Shown here in pieces: positions 18,051 to 30,555 of a DNA stretch of 55,360 nt. Made by a program: the position numbers and the translations under genes. The stretch lies in NCBI RefSeq assembly GCF_012939955.1, contig NZ_SPMY01000023.1, positions 1 through 55,360 of the forward strand. The letters run 5' to 3'. A model generated the notes under the pieces. It saw only the letters and a program-made list of their open reading frames with translations, made no database searches and had not been told where the DNA came from. Each line of letters begins with the position of its first letter. Position 1 is the stretch's first letter. The DNA is from Candidatus Accumulibacter phosphatis. Its GTDB lineage: Bacteria; Pseudomonadota; Gammaproteobacteria; Burkholderiales; Rhodocyclaceae.

Positions 18051-18338
18051 ATGAAAAAGGCAGTGAAACCATCTTCCGCACCCGGATCCGAGGTGCAGGC
18101 GTTCGCTTCACAGGCTGCTCGCCGCCTCAACCCGAAGAAACTGCTGCTCAGCAAGTGGACGGCTGCTTCCCCGTATGGCAAGGAAAGGCACTTCATGGTT
18201 ACCGAGGTGATTCAGCCCGGGCAGCCGGCTACCCGCATTGAAACCATCGTTCTGGAAGCCGTGTATTCTGGGCGATTGTTTTCGCTATCCTGGCGTGATC
18301 TAAGCGATGGCCGGCAGTGGCTGCAAGGCTGGCAATGA
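18051..18338 (+). CDS. TIGR02450-type Trp-rich protein
   Basis: 95 residues. After a basic, low-complexity N-terminus, the core NPKKLLLSKWTAASPYGKERHF, then IVLEAVYSGRLFSLSWRDL and the terminal RQWLQGW match the small tryptophan-rich TIGR02450 family. The function is unknown, but members are commonly found beside photolyase and cryptochrome genes. ATG 18051 is chosen (AGGA six bases upstream); a TTG at 18036 in the same frame would add five residues that overlap the palindrome. First gene of the rightward half of the cluster. Confidence 0.82.
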   Translation: MKKAVKPSSAPGSEVQAFASQAARRLNPKKLLLSKWTAASPYGKERHFMVTEVIQPGQPATRIETIVLEAVYSGRLFSLSWRDLSDGRQWLQGWQ

Positions 18339-18386
18339 CTTGTGCCGGGAAGAATCCACGCACCGGCTCGTCCGACCGATGATTGA

Positions 18387-19389
<1,003 letters not shown>

Positions 19390-19488
19390 CGGCCGGACCT
19401 GGTCAGATGCGGCCTGGCACGATGACCAGCCGATCATGTTGACGCCCCAGGACCTGCGCCAGGGCAGCGGGCTTTGGCAGGAAATTGC

Positions 19489-21027
19489 ATGAGTCCCGGC
19501 ATAACCCTTCGGCTGATTCTCGGGGACCAGCTCAATCCATAGCACACTTGGTTCGAGCAACAGCGCGACGACGTGCTGTACGTGTTCATGGAAATGCGCC
19601 AGGAAACCGACTACGTGGTGCACCACGCGCAAAAAATCATCGCCATCTTTGCCGCGATGCGCGACCTGGCCCGTCAGTTGCGTGCGGCCGGACACTGCGT
19701 GCACTACCTGGCGATCGATGATCCGCACAACCGGCAAGCGCTGCCGGACAACCTAGATGCGCTGATGGTTCGGTTCCGCGTTCGGGCCTTCGAATACCAG
19801 GCCCCCGACGAATGGCGACTCGACGCGCAACTGGCCGACTATGGGCGGCGTCAATCCATCCCCACCAGAATGGTGGAAAGCGAGCACTTTTATACTCTTC
19901 GCGACGAGGCAGCGCGGCTATTTCCGGGACGTAAGCAATGGCTGATGGAGCGCTTTTACCGCCACATGCGGGTGCAACATCGCATACTGATCGATGGTGA
20001 TAGCCGACCCGTCGGCGGTCAATGGAACTTCGACCACGACAACCGCAAGCCCTGGCCAGGGCTACCGTCCGAACCCGCAGACTTGCGGGCGTCTCACGAC
20101 CATTCAGCGCTCTGGCAGACGATCGTCGCCGCAGGCGTCAGCAGCTTCGGCGAGGCCAACGCGGCACAGTTGGCCTGGCCGCTCAATCGCGCCGAAGCCT
20201 TGCAGCAACTTGACGCCTTCATCGCGAGGGCGCTGCCGCACTTCGGCGACTTTCAGGACGCGATGAGCCATCGCGCCTGGCGAATGTTTCACTCGCTCTT
20301 GTCATTTGCACTCAACACCAAGATGCTCGGCCCGCGCGAGGTCGTTGCCAGGGTAGACGCCTCCTGGCGCGCGGGGCGGGTATCACTGGCAACTGCCGAG
20401 GGCTTCATCCGGCAGATCATCGGCTGGCGCGAGTACATTCGTGGCTTCTACTGGGCGCACATGCCGGAGTATGTCGAGAACAACACATTCGGCCACGTCC
20501 GGTCGCTGCCGGAATGGTTCTGGGACGGTCAGACCAGGATGCGCTGTCTTGCACTCGCCATTGGCCAGTCTCTCGAACAGGCCTACGCCCACCACATCCA
20601 GCGACTGATGGTGATCGGCAACTTTGCGCTGCTGGCCGGCCTCGACCCCTCTGGCGTGCATCGTTGGTATCTCGGTGTCTATGTCGACGCTTTCGAATGG
20701 GTCGAACTCCCCAACACCATCGGCATGAGCCAGTTCGCCGACGGCGGACTCCTGGCCACCAAGCCGTACGTATCCAGCGCCGCCTACATCGATCGCATGA
20801 GTGACTACTGCAAGGGCTGTCATTACGACAAGAAGCTGCGTACCGGCGAGCGAGCCTGCCCCTACAACTCGCTCTACTGGGACTTCTTTGCGCGCAACGC
20901 TGGAAAACTCTCGACAAATCCGCGTCTCGGCATGGTCTATCGGCAGTTGGCGAAGATGGATGAGGCGACGCGAGGTTCGTTACAGGAGCATGCAGACGAG
21001 CTACGCCGCTCGCTGGATCGCCTGTGA
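19489..21027 (+). pseudogene. photolyase/cryptochrome (FeS-BCP/PhrB type) with in-frame amber codon
   Basis: From ATG 19489 the frame reads MSPGITLRLILGDQLNP, then TAG (19540-19542), then HTWFEQQRDDVLYVFMEM. The homologous position is normally glutamine or similar, so a single CAG to TAG change explains it. The rest is a full bacterial (6-4) photolyase: WNFDHDNRKPWPG, IIGWREYIRGFYWAHMPEY, HHIQRLMVIGNFALLAGLDP, WVELPNTIGMSQFADGG and MSDYCKGCHYDKK, with Cys at the positions that bind the 4Fe-4S cluster of this class (YCKGC and GERACPYNSLYWDFF). A GTG at 19573 could restart translation but would drop the first Rossmann strand. Likely function when intact: light-driven repair of (6-4) photoproducts. 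Confidence 0.88.
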
Positions 21028-21140
21028 TCTTTCATCCCGATGGTTGGCGACCACGGCAAGGAGATCCCGCAACGCTCCGATCTTCGCGGCACCGGGCCTG
21101 GCGTCGTGATTCCCGAGTTGCGGGCCGGACCTTCCTTGTC

Positions 21141-21644
21141 ATGCCGTGCCATACTGGCCCACTTCTAACTTTGGGGAAGGCCTTGCGAATCGTTCGAAAA
21201 AACACCGGATTTTTGATTGCGAGCCTGGCGATACTGCTCAGTGGATGTGCCTCGGATGCGCCGAAGCCCCACGCCAGCGATGCTTCCGACAGCATCTCTC
21301 CGCACCTGGCCTGCACGCTCTCCAGCAACTGTGCCAACTCTCTGGGCACTGGCAGCCTGGTCCCGCTGCGCTATACAGGCACCCCCGCGCAGGCCATGGC
21401 AATGCTGCAAGCCACGCTGAAAACCTTCCCCGAGGCAACAATCGTGCGCAGTGAAAATCTTGCGCTGGAAGTGATCTTCACCACGCCCGTTGGCTTCAGG
21501 GACCAGGTCAATTTCAGGATCGACGCGGCGATGCAGCGCATTGACTTTCGATCACGGTCGTTGTTCGGGTTTTTCGATTGGGGTAAAAACCGTTCGCGGA
21601 TGCAGGAATTCGCTGTTCGCTTCGAGCGCGCGAGCGAGCGCTGA
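21141..21644 (+). CDS. DUF1499-type lipoprotein
   Basis: About 167 residues. Hydrophobic signal segment with lipobox (NTGFLIASLAILLSGC), so an exported lipoprotein. The mature part contains CTLSSNCANSL, LQATLKTFPEATIVR, LEVIFTTPVGFRDQVNFRID and IDFRSRSLFGFFDWGKNRSRM, which follow the DUF1499 pattern (short exported proteins of unknown function often near light/oxidative-stress genes). The start is uncertain: ATG 21141 gives a long n-region, while TTG 21183, just after GGGGAAGG, would give the basic LRIVRKN start typical of lipoproteins. It follows the photolyase by about 110 bases. Confidence 0.75.
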   Translation: MPCHTGPLLTLGKALRIVRKNTGFLIASLAILLSGCASDAPKPHASDASDSISPHLACTLSSNCANSLGTGSLVPLRYTGTPAQAMAMLQATLKTFPEATIVRSENLALEVIFTTPVGFRDQVNFRIDAAMQRIDFRSRSLFGFFDWGKNRSRMQEFAVRFERASER

Positions 21645-21699
21645 TGGCCCGCTATTCGAAACCGGCGTCGAACCCGGCTTTTTTTACGGAATGGAAGCG

Positions 21700-22152
21700 A
21701 TGAGCACAGATGTCGAGATGCAGAGGGTTCTGACGGACCTGTTTCAGGCGCAACGTTTCGCGGTGTTGGCGACCGATGACCACGGGCAGCCTTTCACCAG
21801 CCTGATGGCGTTTGTGGCCTCCGCCGATTTGCAGCAACTGGTCGTTCTGAGCGATAGGACGACGTGCAAGTTCGCCAACCTTGCGGCCAATTGTCGGGTC
21901 GCCATGCTGATCGACAACCGTGAGAACAAGGGCTCTGATACCAGGGATTCCGTGGCGGTAACCGCCATCGGAAAGGCACAGGAAGCGGGCCCTGGTGAAC
22001 GCGCTCCTCTGCTCGAGTTGTTCCTCGCCTGCCACCCCTATCTGGCCGAGTTTGCAGCCTCTCCGACTTGTGCTGTTGTCCGGGTGAAGGTCGATTCGTA
22101 CCTTCTTGTTTCCAGTTTTCAGAAGGTTGTCGAATGGCGCACCGGAGACTGA
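21700..22152 (+). CDS. pyridoxamine 5'-phosphate oxidase-like (split-barrel flavin-binding) protein
   Basis: 150 residues. TDLFQAQRFAVLATDDHGQPFTSLMAFVAS at the N-terminus, LVVLSDRTTCKFANLAANCRVAMLIDN in the middle and AVVRVKVDSYLLVSSFQKVVEW at the end are the PNPOx-like split-barrel pattern, which binds FMN or F420/haem. No catalytic assignment can be made. ATG 21700 is chosen with GGA nine bases upstream; ATG 21691 in the same frame is an alternative. An inverted CCGG pair followed by seven T (21657-21686) between this gene and the previous one could be a weak terminator. Confidence 0.8.
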   Translation: MSTDVEMQRVLTDLFQAQRFAVLATDDHGQPFTSLMAFVASADLQQLVVLSDRTTCKFANLAANCRVAMLIDNRENKGSDTRDSVAVTAIGKAQEAGPGERAPLLELFLACHPYLAEFAASPTCAVVRVKVDSYLLVSSFQKVVEWRTGD

Positions 22153-22248
22153 TACCGTCGGTCGACTCGCGGCAGATTCGCAACTTCGGGGCAAGGCAAC
22201 GGTCGATTGGAGTCGTCAAACCACCTTTGTTGGCCGTGAGGTCCCGCC

Positions 22249-23343
22249 ATGAAATCTCTCAAGCTTCACATGCCAGCTGTCGCAACTGACAACGCGACAC
22301 CCGCATCCAGCAGGCCGTTGATCAGAATCACAGCCGCCGCCGGTACCGCACTGTTGGTGCTCGTCCTGGCGTCGCCTCACCTCGCGGCCCAGGTGGTAGA
22401 GGTGCCGGTGGCCGTGCCCGCCGTTAACGCGTTGACGGAGAGTGCAGCTGAAGCGGGCACTACGAAGATCGTTACCCGTGATTTCGACTGGTTCGATAGG
22501 GCTCGCAACCGCGCCGTTCCGGTTCGCTTGTATCTTCCGGCCCAGACGGCGCCGGCGCAGAGACTGCCTCTGGTGGTTTTCTCGCACGGCATGGGCGGAT
22601 CGCGGCGGGGCTACAGTTACCTTGGCGCGTACTGGGCCAGTCACGGCTATGCCAGTCTGCATCTGCAGCATGTTGGCAGCGACCGTTCGCTGTGGAGCGG
22701 TAACATCTTCGGCCTCGTCGGACGCCTGCAGGGGGCGGCCCAGGAAGAGGAGGCGATCGCTCGCGTCGAGGACCTGCGTTTCGCGCTGGACCAGGTTCTC
22801 GCCGATCAAGAACTGGGCTCGAGAATCGACGCCAAGCGCATAGTTGGCGCCGGCCATTCGTACGGCGCCAATACCGTTATGCTGGCCCTGGGTGCGCGCA
22901 TCCTGCGCCAGGATCGCATCATTGACCTTTTCGAGCCGCGTCTCAGCGCGGCCGTTCTGCTTTCAGCACCGCCCTTCTACGGTGAAAGCAACATGGCTGG
23001 AATTCTCGCCGAGATCAGTGTGCCGACACTGCACATTACGGCGACTGAAGACATCATCCGCATTCCGGGCTACTACTCGGGGGTTGCGGACAGGATCGCT
23101 GTTTTCGACGCCATGCCTGGCGCCCACAAGGTTCTTGCCGTATTCGACGGCGGATCGCACAGCATGTTCACCGATCGTAATCGCACCGGCGGCGTCGCTC
23201 TCAATTCGTTGGTGAAGGCCGCGACAAGGGAGCTGTCGGTCGCTTTCTTCGAGAGTGCGCTGGGCGGCAGCAATGTGGCGCTGCGCAACTGGCCTGCACG
23301 CCACGACAGTATTCTCGCCAAGTTCCTTACCCCGGGCTACTAG
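22249..23343 (+). CDS. exported alpha/beta hydrolase (dienelactone hydrolase / platelet-activating factor acetylhydrolase type)
   Basis: 364 residues. A long N-terminal signal/anchor (about residues 22-46, RITAAAGTALLVLVLASPHLAA) is followed by an alpha/beta hydrolase fold. LPLVVFSHGMGGSRRGYSYLG gives the oxyanion-hole region, GAGHSYGANTV (about residue 205) the GxSxG nucleophile elbow, and FDGGSHSMF the late catalytic histidine; the acid is probably the aspartate in ITATEDI. The substrate is unknown. Convergent with nothing on the other strand; 96 bases after the PNPOx-like gene, so possibly the last gene of the rightward transcript. Confidence 0.85.
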   Translation: MKSLKLHMPAVATDNATPASSRPLIRITAAAGTALLVLVLASPHLAAQVVEVPVAVPAVNALTESAAEAGTTKIVTRDFDWFDRARNRAVPVRLYLPAQTAPAQRLPLVVFSHGMGGSRRGYSYLGAYWASHGYASLHLQHVGSDRSLWSGNIFGLVGRLQGAAQEEEAIARVEDLRFALDQVLADQELGSRIDAKRIVGAGHSYGANTVMLALGARILRQDRIIDLFEPRLSAAVLLSAPPFYGESNMAGILAEISVPTLHITATEDIIRIPGYYSGVADRIAVFDAMPGAHKVLAVFDGGSHSMFTDRNRTGGVALNSLVKAATRELSVAFFESALGGSNVALRNWPARHDSILAKFLTPGY

Positions 23344-25959
<2,616 letters not shown>

Positions 25960-26250
25960 CTTCAGAGAACAGATCCCGAACGTTCTCTGCCGCGCAGCCA
26001 CGACCTGGAATCGGGCTATCCCGGACCGGGTAGAGGCCGCGCGAATGCCAGCCGGGGACTGTTCAAGGAAAAGAGATGCAATGGCACTCTCGTGAGTAGA
26101 TAGGCTCCCATCACGCGGCGTCCTTTGCAAACTTTTTGCATGAACCCCATGAAACTCATCTGAAATCCGCTTCGTTCAGCAGCGGTGTTTGCCCCACGAT
26201 GGGCAATGACAACTCTTCTTACCTTGAGCCGCCCTAGCAGCCTGTCGGAC

Positions 26251-26377
26251 TAACGGTCATGACATGGCGAGATACCCCGGATCATGAAAGTCATGACCGT
26301 TTTCCTCTCTTCCCCGACCCTTCTGCCGCGAGGGGAGAAGGGAGATTCGTGAGTCGCTTGCGCGACTTTCACATTAA
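26251..26377 (+). repeat. three-hairpin dispersed repeat, copy 1
   Basis: 127 bases, beginning TAACGGTCATGAC and ending CTTTCACATTAA. Contains GGTCATGAC/GTCATGACC arms around a variable loop, a CTTCTGCCGCGAGGGGAGAAGG-type C/G hairpin, and GTCGCTTGCGCGAC. Four more copies follow at 30431, 34224, 36577 and 39744. The sequence between katG and this repeat (25960-26250) holds no supported gene. It directly precedes the decayed acyl-CoA ligase. Confidence 0.88.
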
Positions 26378-26504
26378 CAATGAATCGCGCCAGGTGATCC
26401 TGGTTCAGCCAGTCGTCTACCGACGGCGGTAGCAAGCAGATGGTCGGTCTGGCGGTCAGCGACGATAAACTTGGCCATGTGACGACTCGGTTGCTCGAAG
26501 AGAT

Positions 26505-27715
26505 ATGATTATATCATGCACGGATCTGGCGCCGGGAAAGTCCGACAGGCTGCTAGAGACGGCGCGACGCGGGCGAGTAGCGTTTCGCTTCATCAGTCGA
26601 AACGACCTACGGCGCGACGTCAGCTTCGTGGAACTCGCACGCCAGACCAACCGCTTCGCCAACGTGCTGCAGCGACTCGGCGTCGGCAAGGGCGAGCGCC
26701 TGTTCATTCTGGCCGGTCGGGTGCCGGACCTGTACACAGCGCTGATCGGCGCGCTGAACAACGGCAGCGTGGTCTCGCCGCTGTTCTCCGCCTTTGGTCC
26801 CGAGCCGATACGCACGCGCATGGCCATCGGCGAGGGCAGGGTGCTGCTGACCAGCGAGTCCCTGTTTCGGCGCAAGGTGGCCGGCATTCTCGGCCAACTG
26901 CCGGCGCTCGAGCACATTCTGCTGATCGGCGACGATGGCGGCCGGACCGACGTTCCCGGAGCCCTCGATCTGGCGACACTGATGGAGCAGGCCACGGATG
27001 ACTGCGCGTCGTTGCAACCTCGGGCGAGGACATGGCCTTGCTGCATTTCACCAGCGGCACCACTGGCGCACCCAAGGCCGCGATACATGTCCACGCGGCG
27101 GCAATTGCCCACTATGCGACTAGCAAGTCGGGCATCGATGCCCGCCTGATGCGCAGGCGCGCAGGCGGCGGCATCGAAGAGGCCATTGCTGACGACGTCG
27201 AGGGAGAGCTTGCCCTGCGGGTCGGCTGGCCGTCGATGTTCCGCGGCTATCTCGGGCAGGAGGAGCGCTACCGCAAGTGCTTTTCCGGCGACCATTACCT
27301 GACCGGCGATCTGGTCAGGCGAGACGCAGAGGGCTGCTTCTGGTTCGTCGGCCGCGTCGATGACCTGATCAAGTTGGCCGGACACCTGATCGGCCCATTC
27401 GAGGTCGAGAGCGTCCTGATGGAGCATCCGGCCGTTGCCGAAGCCGGAGTCATTCGCAAGCCCGATCCGATGGCCGGCGCCGTGGTCAGGGCCTTCGTCT
27501 TGCTCAACCCGGCATTCGGCGAGAGCGAGTCCTTGCGCATGGAACTGCTCGGCCACGCATGCAGGCGCCTGGGCGCCGTCGTGGCGCCGAAGGAGATCGC
27601 GTTTTTGTCGACCCTGCCGCGTACGCGCAGCGGCAAGATCCTGCGCCGCCTCCTGAAGACGCGCGAGCTTGGACTGCCCGAGGGCGACAGCTCGGCGCTG
27701 GGCGACTCGGGGTGA
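26505..27715 (+). pseudogene. decayed acyl-CoA synthetase (acetyl/propionyl-CoA ligase-like)
   Basis: The 5' part matches the N-terminal domain of AMP-forming acyl-CoA ligases (VSFVELARQTNRFANVLQ, NNGSVVSPLFSAFGPEPIR, LPALEHILLIGDDGG). Around 27000-27025 a frameshift is needed to reach [30 protein letters not shown] (AMP-binding P-loop, partly decayed). Then roughly 200 residues of the core are missing and the frame resumes with [55 protein letters not shown] and the catalytic-lysine region [15 protein letters not shown]. So there are at least one frameshift and one large deletion, and the start of the gene is also absent. It cannot encode an active ligase. Confidence 0.85.
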
Positions 27716-27757
27716 GCGCGCTTCGGGCAAGTCCGGCGCAATCCAGTGCGCACGACG

Positions 27758-28510
27758 TCAATCCGCACGCGCCACTTTGAAGCCGGCGAAGGACTGATTC
27801 ACGGGCATCAGCTCAAGGCGGTTGATGTTTAGGTGCGGTGGCAACTCAGCGACCCACAGCATCGCGGCTGCGATATCGTCACCCGTCATTGGCGCGGCGC
27901 CATGGTAGAGCGCGTCTGACGCGGCCTGGTTTCCACCCGTACGCACCAGGGTGAACTCTGTTTCGACCATGCCAGGCTCTATGGAAGTCACACGAACGCC
28001 TGTGCCGTGTAGGTCGCAACGCAGCCCAAGTGAAAACTGCTCGACGAAAGCCTTGGTGCCACCATAGACGTTCCCGCCGGGATAGGGATAGGTGGCCGCG
28101 ACTGACGACAGGTTGATGATGGCGCCCCGCCGGGAGACCAAACCAGGAAGCAGCTTATGGGTCAGCGATGCGAGCGCGGTCACGTTGGTGTCGATCATGG
28201 TCTTCCACTGCGCGAAATCTGCCTGCTGAGCAGGCGACGTCCCAAGCGCGAGGCCCGCATTGTTGATCAGCAGATCAATGTCGCGAAAGCCCTCGGGTAG
28301 CCTCGCGAGCGCCGCGTCGCGCGCGATTTCGTCGCAAACGTCGAAGACGGCAGGATGCAGCCTGTCGGCCCCGAGAGCGGCCAGAAGCGCATCAAGCCGC
28401 TCCACGCGGCGGCCCGTCGCGACGACACGCCAGCCCGCGGCGACGAACGCGACCGCAGCGGACTTGCCAATTCCGGCGCTTGCACCGGTTATGAGAACGG
28501 TTTTGGTCAT
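27758..28510 (-). CDS. SDR oxidoreductase (YdfG-type, 3-hydroxy acid dehydrogenase-like)
   Basis: 250 residues. Complete classical SDR: NADP-binding ITGASAGIGKSAA (residues 7-19) with ATGRR, NNAGLALG, catalytic INLSSVAATYPYPGGNVYGGTKAFVEQF (Ser, Tyr-x-x-x-Lys all present), and VTSIEPGMVETEF. The C-terminal MLWVAELPPHLNINRLELMPV is characteristic of the YdfG/serine-dehydrogenase-like subgroup. ATG 28510 follows AAAGGAATATC. It is an isolated intact gene at the edge of the decayed region, tail to tail with the ligase pseudogene. Confidence 0.9.
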   Translation of the reverse strand: MTKTVLITGASAGIGKSAAVAFVAAGWRVVATGRRVERLDALLAALGADRLHPAVFDVCDEIARDAALARLPEGFRDIDLLINNAGLALGTSPAQQADFAQWKTMIDTNVTALASLTHKLLPGLVSRRGAIINLSSVAATYPYPGGNVYGGTKAFVEQFSLGLRCDLHGTGVRVTSIEPGMVETEFTLVRTGGNQAASDALYHGAAPMTGDDIAAAMLWVAELPPHLNINRLELMPVNQSFAGFKVARAD

Positions 28511-28912
28511 GATATTCCTTTCCCCGGCGACGCCCAAGGGCGCGCGCTGAGTGGTTTGAAGGCTTGCTACTGAGATACGGTAACCGCAGTCTGCCTCTGC
28601 AAGAGGCACTTCACGGTGGTATCGATCATTCTGTCCCACGCGTAGACACGCAGCTTTGGTACGGGCGCGATCGTCATCCGTTCTTCCTTGTTGATCTTGA
28701 CGCTTATCCAACCGAACGCGCTCCTGGCGCGTTTGACCACGATTTCTCGATCTCCAGCAGAGTCCGCTAGGGCTCTGCCGTGCTGCGGGCGCCGAGAACT
28801 ACGTGATGCCGGCAACGATCTCACCAAAACGGCGTCGACGCCCGCTTCGGTATCTTCATCTTCCGCTCGCGAAGTCACTGAATTTTACACCGCCCTTGGA
28901 AGGCTGAATTTC
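28511..28912. other. no supported gene
   Basis: About 400 bases between the SDR and the ATPase fragment. A minus-strand frame (28567-28878) has no recognisable family. The region is probably part of the decayed block to its right. Confidence 0.4.
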
Positions 28913-29068
28913 GGGGACGTTGCTGGTCAGGATATAGGCGATGCATTTCTTGATGTTGGAGAAAATGGTGCGCCCCGCCTCGATGGCTTGCACGATGGTC
29001 GCAAAGTTGTCGTCCATCAGCACCATGTCCGCCGCCTCTTTCGCCACCTCGCTACCGGATACGCCGCC
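28913..29068 (-). pseudogene. P-type cation ATPase fragment
   Basis: Reading leftward from about 29068: [20 protein letters not shown], then [34 protein letters not shown]. This is the conserved block after the GDGVNDAPAL hinge of P2-type ATPases, about 50 residues long, with no rest of the gene on either side. Homology stops abruptly after VPEI (28913) and is joined on the other side to a recombinase fragment. It is not derived from the intact ATPase at 10837-13566 by simple identity (different residues at several positions). Confidence 0.85.
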
Positions 29069-29069
29069 G

Positions 29070-29298
29070 TTCAGCGCTGGAGAACTGGCGGCGGCGCGCC
29101 GTCGCCACGCACCTGCTTGAGGTTGGCACCAATGTTCGTACCATACAACTTTTTCTCGGGCACCGCCGTCTGGCCATCACCTCGCGGTACCTGAAGGTGA
29201 CCCGCAGCACGGTTTGCGCCACGACCAATCCCTTTGACCCGTTGCCCAAGGTGGCGGAGCTTCCACCCCTGACACCGACGCCGCCGGCTCATTTCTGA
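29070..29298 (+). pseudogene. tyrosine recombinase, C-terminal fragment
   Basis: The plus strand reads [23 protein letters not shown], then [13 protein letters not shown] and a proline-rich tail ending PPAHF and TGA at 29296-29298. [18 protein letters not shown]...RYL is the catalytic C-terminus (HxxR-less here, late His and Tyr present) of XerC/D-type recombinases. Its stop is nine bases before the IS91-type transposase frame; such recombinase-transposase pairs occur in some IS91-family elements. Everything upstream of the fragment is missing. Confidence 0.8.
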
Positions 29299-29306
29299 GG
29301 CCGGCG

Positions 29307-29504
29307 TTGCGCGCCACCGGGCTCGAACTGGCGGACATCTTTCGTCAGGCCGGGCCCCGCTATCGCGAGGACCACGCTGGCACACTCAGCCGTGGGCAGC
29401 ATCGCGTCATGAGCGCGATCGAGCGTTGCCGCACGGCCGCTCTCGGCGGACATGTCAAACGGTGTGACGCCTGCGGTCACCTGCCCATTTCCCTCAACGA
29501 ATGT
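29307..29504 (+). pseudogene. IS91-family transposase, N-terminal fragment
   Basis: Reads LELADIFRQAGPRYREDHAG, then LSRGQHRVMSAIERCRTAAL and GGHVKRCDACGHLPISLNEC. This is the N-terminal zinc-binding domain of IS91-type Y1/Y2 (HUH) transposases, which normally continues with a CRNRHCPKC cluster. The homology stops at 29504, where an oppositely oriented recombinase fragment begins. The C-terminal part of such a transposase is found at 30556-31164, so the gene has been split by about 1.05 kb. Confidence 0.85.
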
Positions 29505-30194
29505 ATGCCACGCCCCATCGACTCAAGGGATCGCCGCGAGCGTTGGCGAACACCTCCGGCGTTGAGAGGGCACCTCGCACCGCCAACCATTCCGGTAGTG
29601 CGGCGGCGGCTGGTTTCCATAACGGCAATGCTCGCTCTCGACGGCCCTTGCCAAGCACACGGACACTGGCCGACTGCGCGCCCACATCGGCAATGTGCAG
29701 GCCCGTCAACTCTGACGCCCACAGGCCAGCACACACCCCCAGATGCAGCATTGCCCGATCCCGCACTCCGTCGCGGGTAGTCGGGTCAGGCGCATCGAGC
29801 AAGGCCTGAACCTCCTCTTTGTCGAAATGCGCAACCAGCCGTGTATCGGTCCGCTTGAACGGTATCGCAAGGACGCGGCGGACTTGTTCGAGCGCTGCCG
29901 GTTCGCGATGTTGGAGGAAGCGGAAGAATGATCGAATGGCCGCCAAGCGGACATTGCGCGTCTGCGCCGTGTTGCCGCGGTCGACCTCCAGGTGCCCCAA
30001 AAAAGCTGCGATCAACGCCGCGTCGAGTTGGTCCAGCCGAAGGGCCGACGGCGCAACCTTGAGCTTGAACGCAGCAAACTCGAACAAGGCCTGGAAACTG
30101 CAGGCGTAGGAGTCACAGGTGTGTTCGCTCGCGCCGCGCTGCTTACTCAGGTGATCGCGCAAGAACGCTTCGATGTGCGGGGCGATCAGCTCAT
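29494..30194 (-). pseudogene. tyrosine recombinase (third of a recombinase series), truncated
   Basis: About 230 residues: LIAPHIEAFLRDHLSKQRGA, TAQTRNVRLAAIRSFFRFLQHREP, FDKEEVQALLDAPDPTTRDGVRDRAML and VLGKGRRERALPLWKPAA are the N-terminal SAM-like and first catalytic half of a XerC/D-type recombinase. The frame runs into a stop at 29494 after PLSRWGVAYIR, so the catalytic HxxR, His and Tyr are missing. The ATG (30194-30192) overlaps the stop of the preceding recombinase in ATGA style, but is one base out of frame with the conserved LIAPHIE, so the 5' end is also damaged. The overlapping series recalls recombinase-in-trio elements. Confidence 0.8.
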
Positions 30195-30430
30195 CGCTGC
30201 TCCCCCGACAAGAACCTCTCACCGGCGGCAGCAATATCCACGAGCAACTCGGCAGTCGCCTGCAAGTACCAGTACGTCGCATCGATGTTCACGTGCCCGA
30301 GATAAGTCGCCAACGCCACCATCTGCTGTCCGATGCCTTGACGACCCGCTGGCGCTGACTCCAACGCTCTGACGGCGAACGTGTGCCTCAGCTCCTGCAG
30401 CCTCGGTCGGTGCCGGCGAGCTGCGTTTCT
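30191..30430 (-). pseudogene. tyrosine recombinase (second of the series), C-terminal fragment
   Basis: Translating the minus strand leftward from the repeat gives RPRLQELRHTFAVRALESAP, then GQQMVALATYLGHVNIDATY and WYLQATAELLVDIAAAGERF, ending in TGA at 30193-30191. ELRHTFAV (HxxR) and LGHVNIDATYWYL (His, Tyr) are the catalytic end of a tyrosine recombinase. It was not in any long open frame because its start is cut away by repeat copy 2 at 30431. Its stop overlaps the start of the downstream recombinase. Confidence 0.8.
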
Positions 30431-30555
30431 TTAATGTGAAAGTCGCGCAAGCGACTCACGAAACTCCCTTCTCCCTTGCGGGAGAAGGGGCAGGGGAAGA
30501 GGGAAACGGTCATGACTTTCATGATTTGGGGTGTCTCCACGTGTCATGACCGTTA
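30431..30555 (-). repeat. three-hairpin dispersed repeat, copy 2 (inside mobile debris)
   Basis: 125 bases, inverted relative to copy 1: TTAATGTGAAAGTCGCGC at the left and GTCATGACCGTTA at the right. It sits exactly at the joint between the recombinase fragment and the C-terminal part of the IS91-type transposase, so it either inserted there or marks a recombination point. Confidence 0.88.

Noticed and set aside
26250-26435. Open frames inside the five dispersed repeats
   Set aside because: The same short frames are not preserved between copies; the conserved feature is base pairing, not protein sequence.
26380-26509. Possible C-terminal coding scrap (frame with GLAVSDDKLGHV then TTRLLEEI before a TGA)
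   Set aside because: Looks protein-like but is only about 30 residues and I cannot name a family; it may be the end of a gene removed when the repeat inserted.
28567-28878. 103-aa minus-strand open frame upstream of the SDR
   Set aside because: No recognisable domain, start far from a ribosome binding site, and located in decayed DNA.
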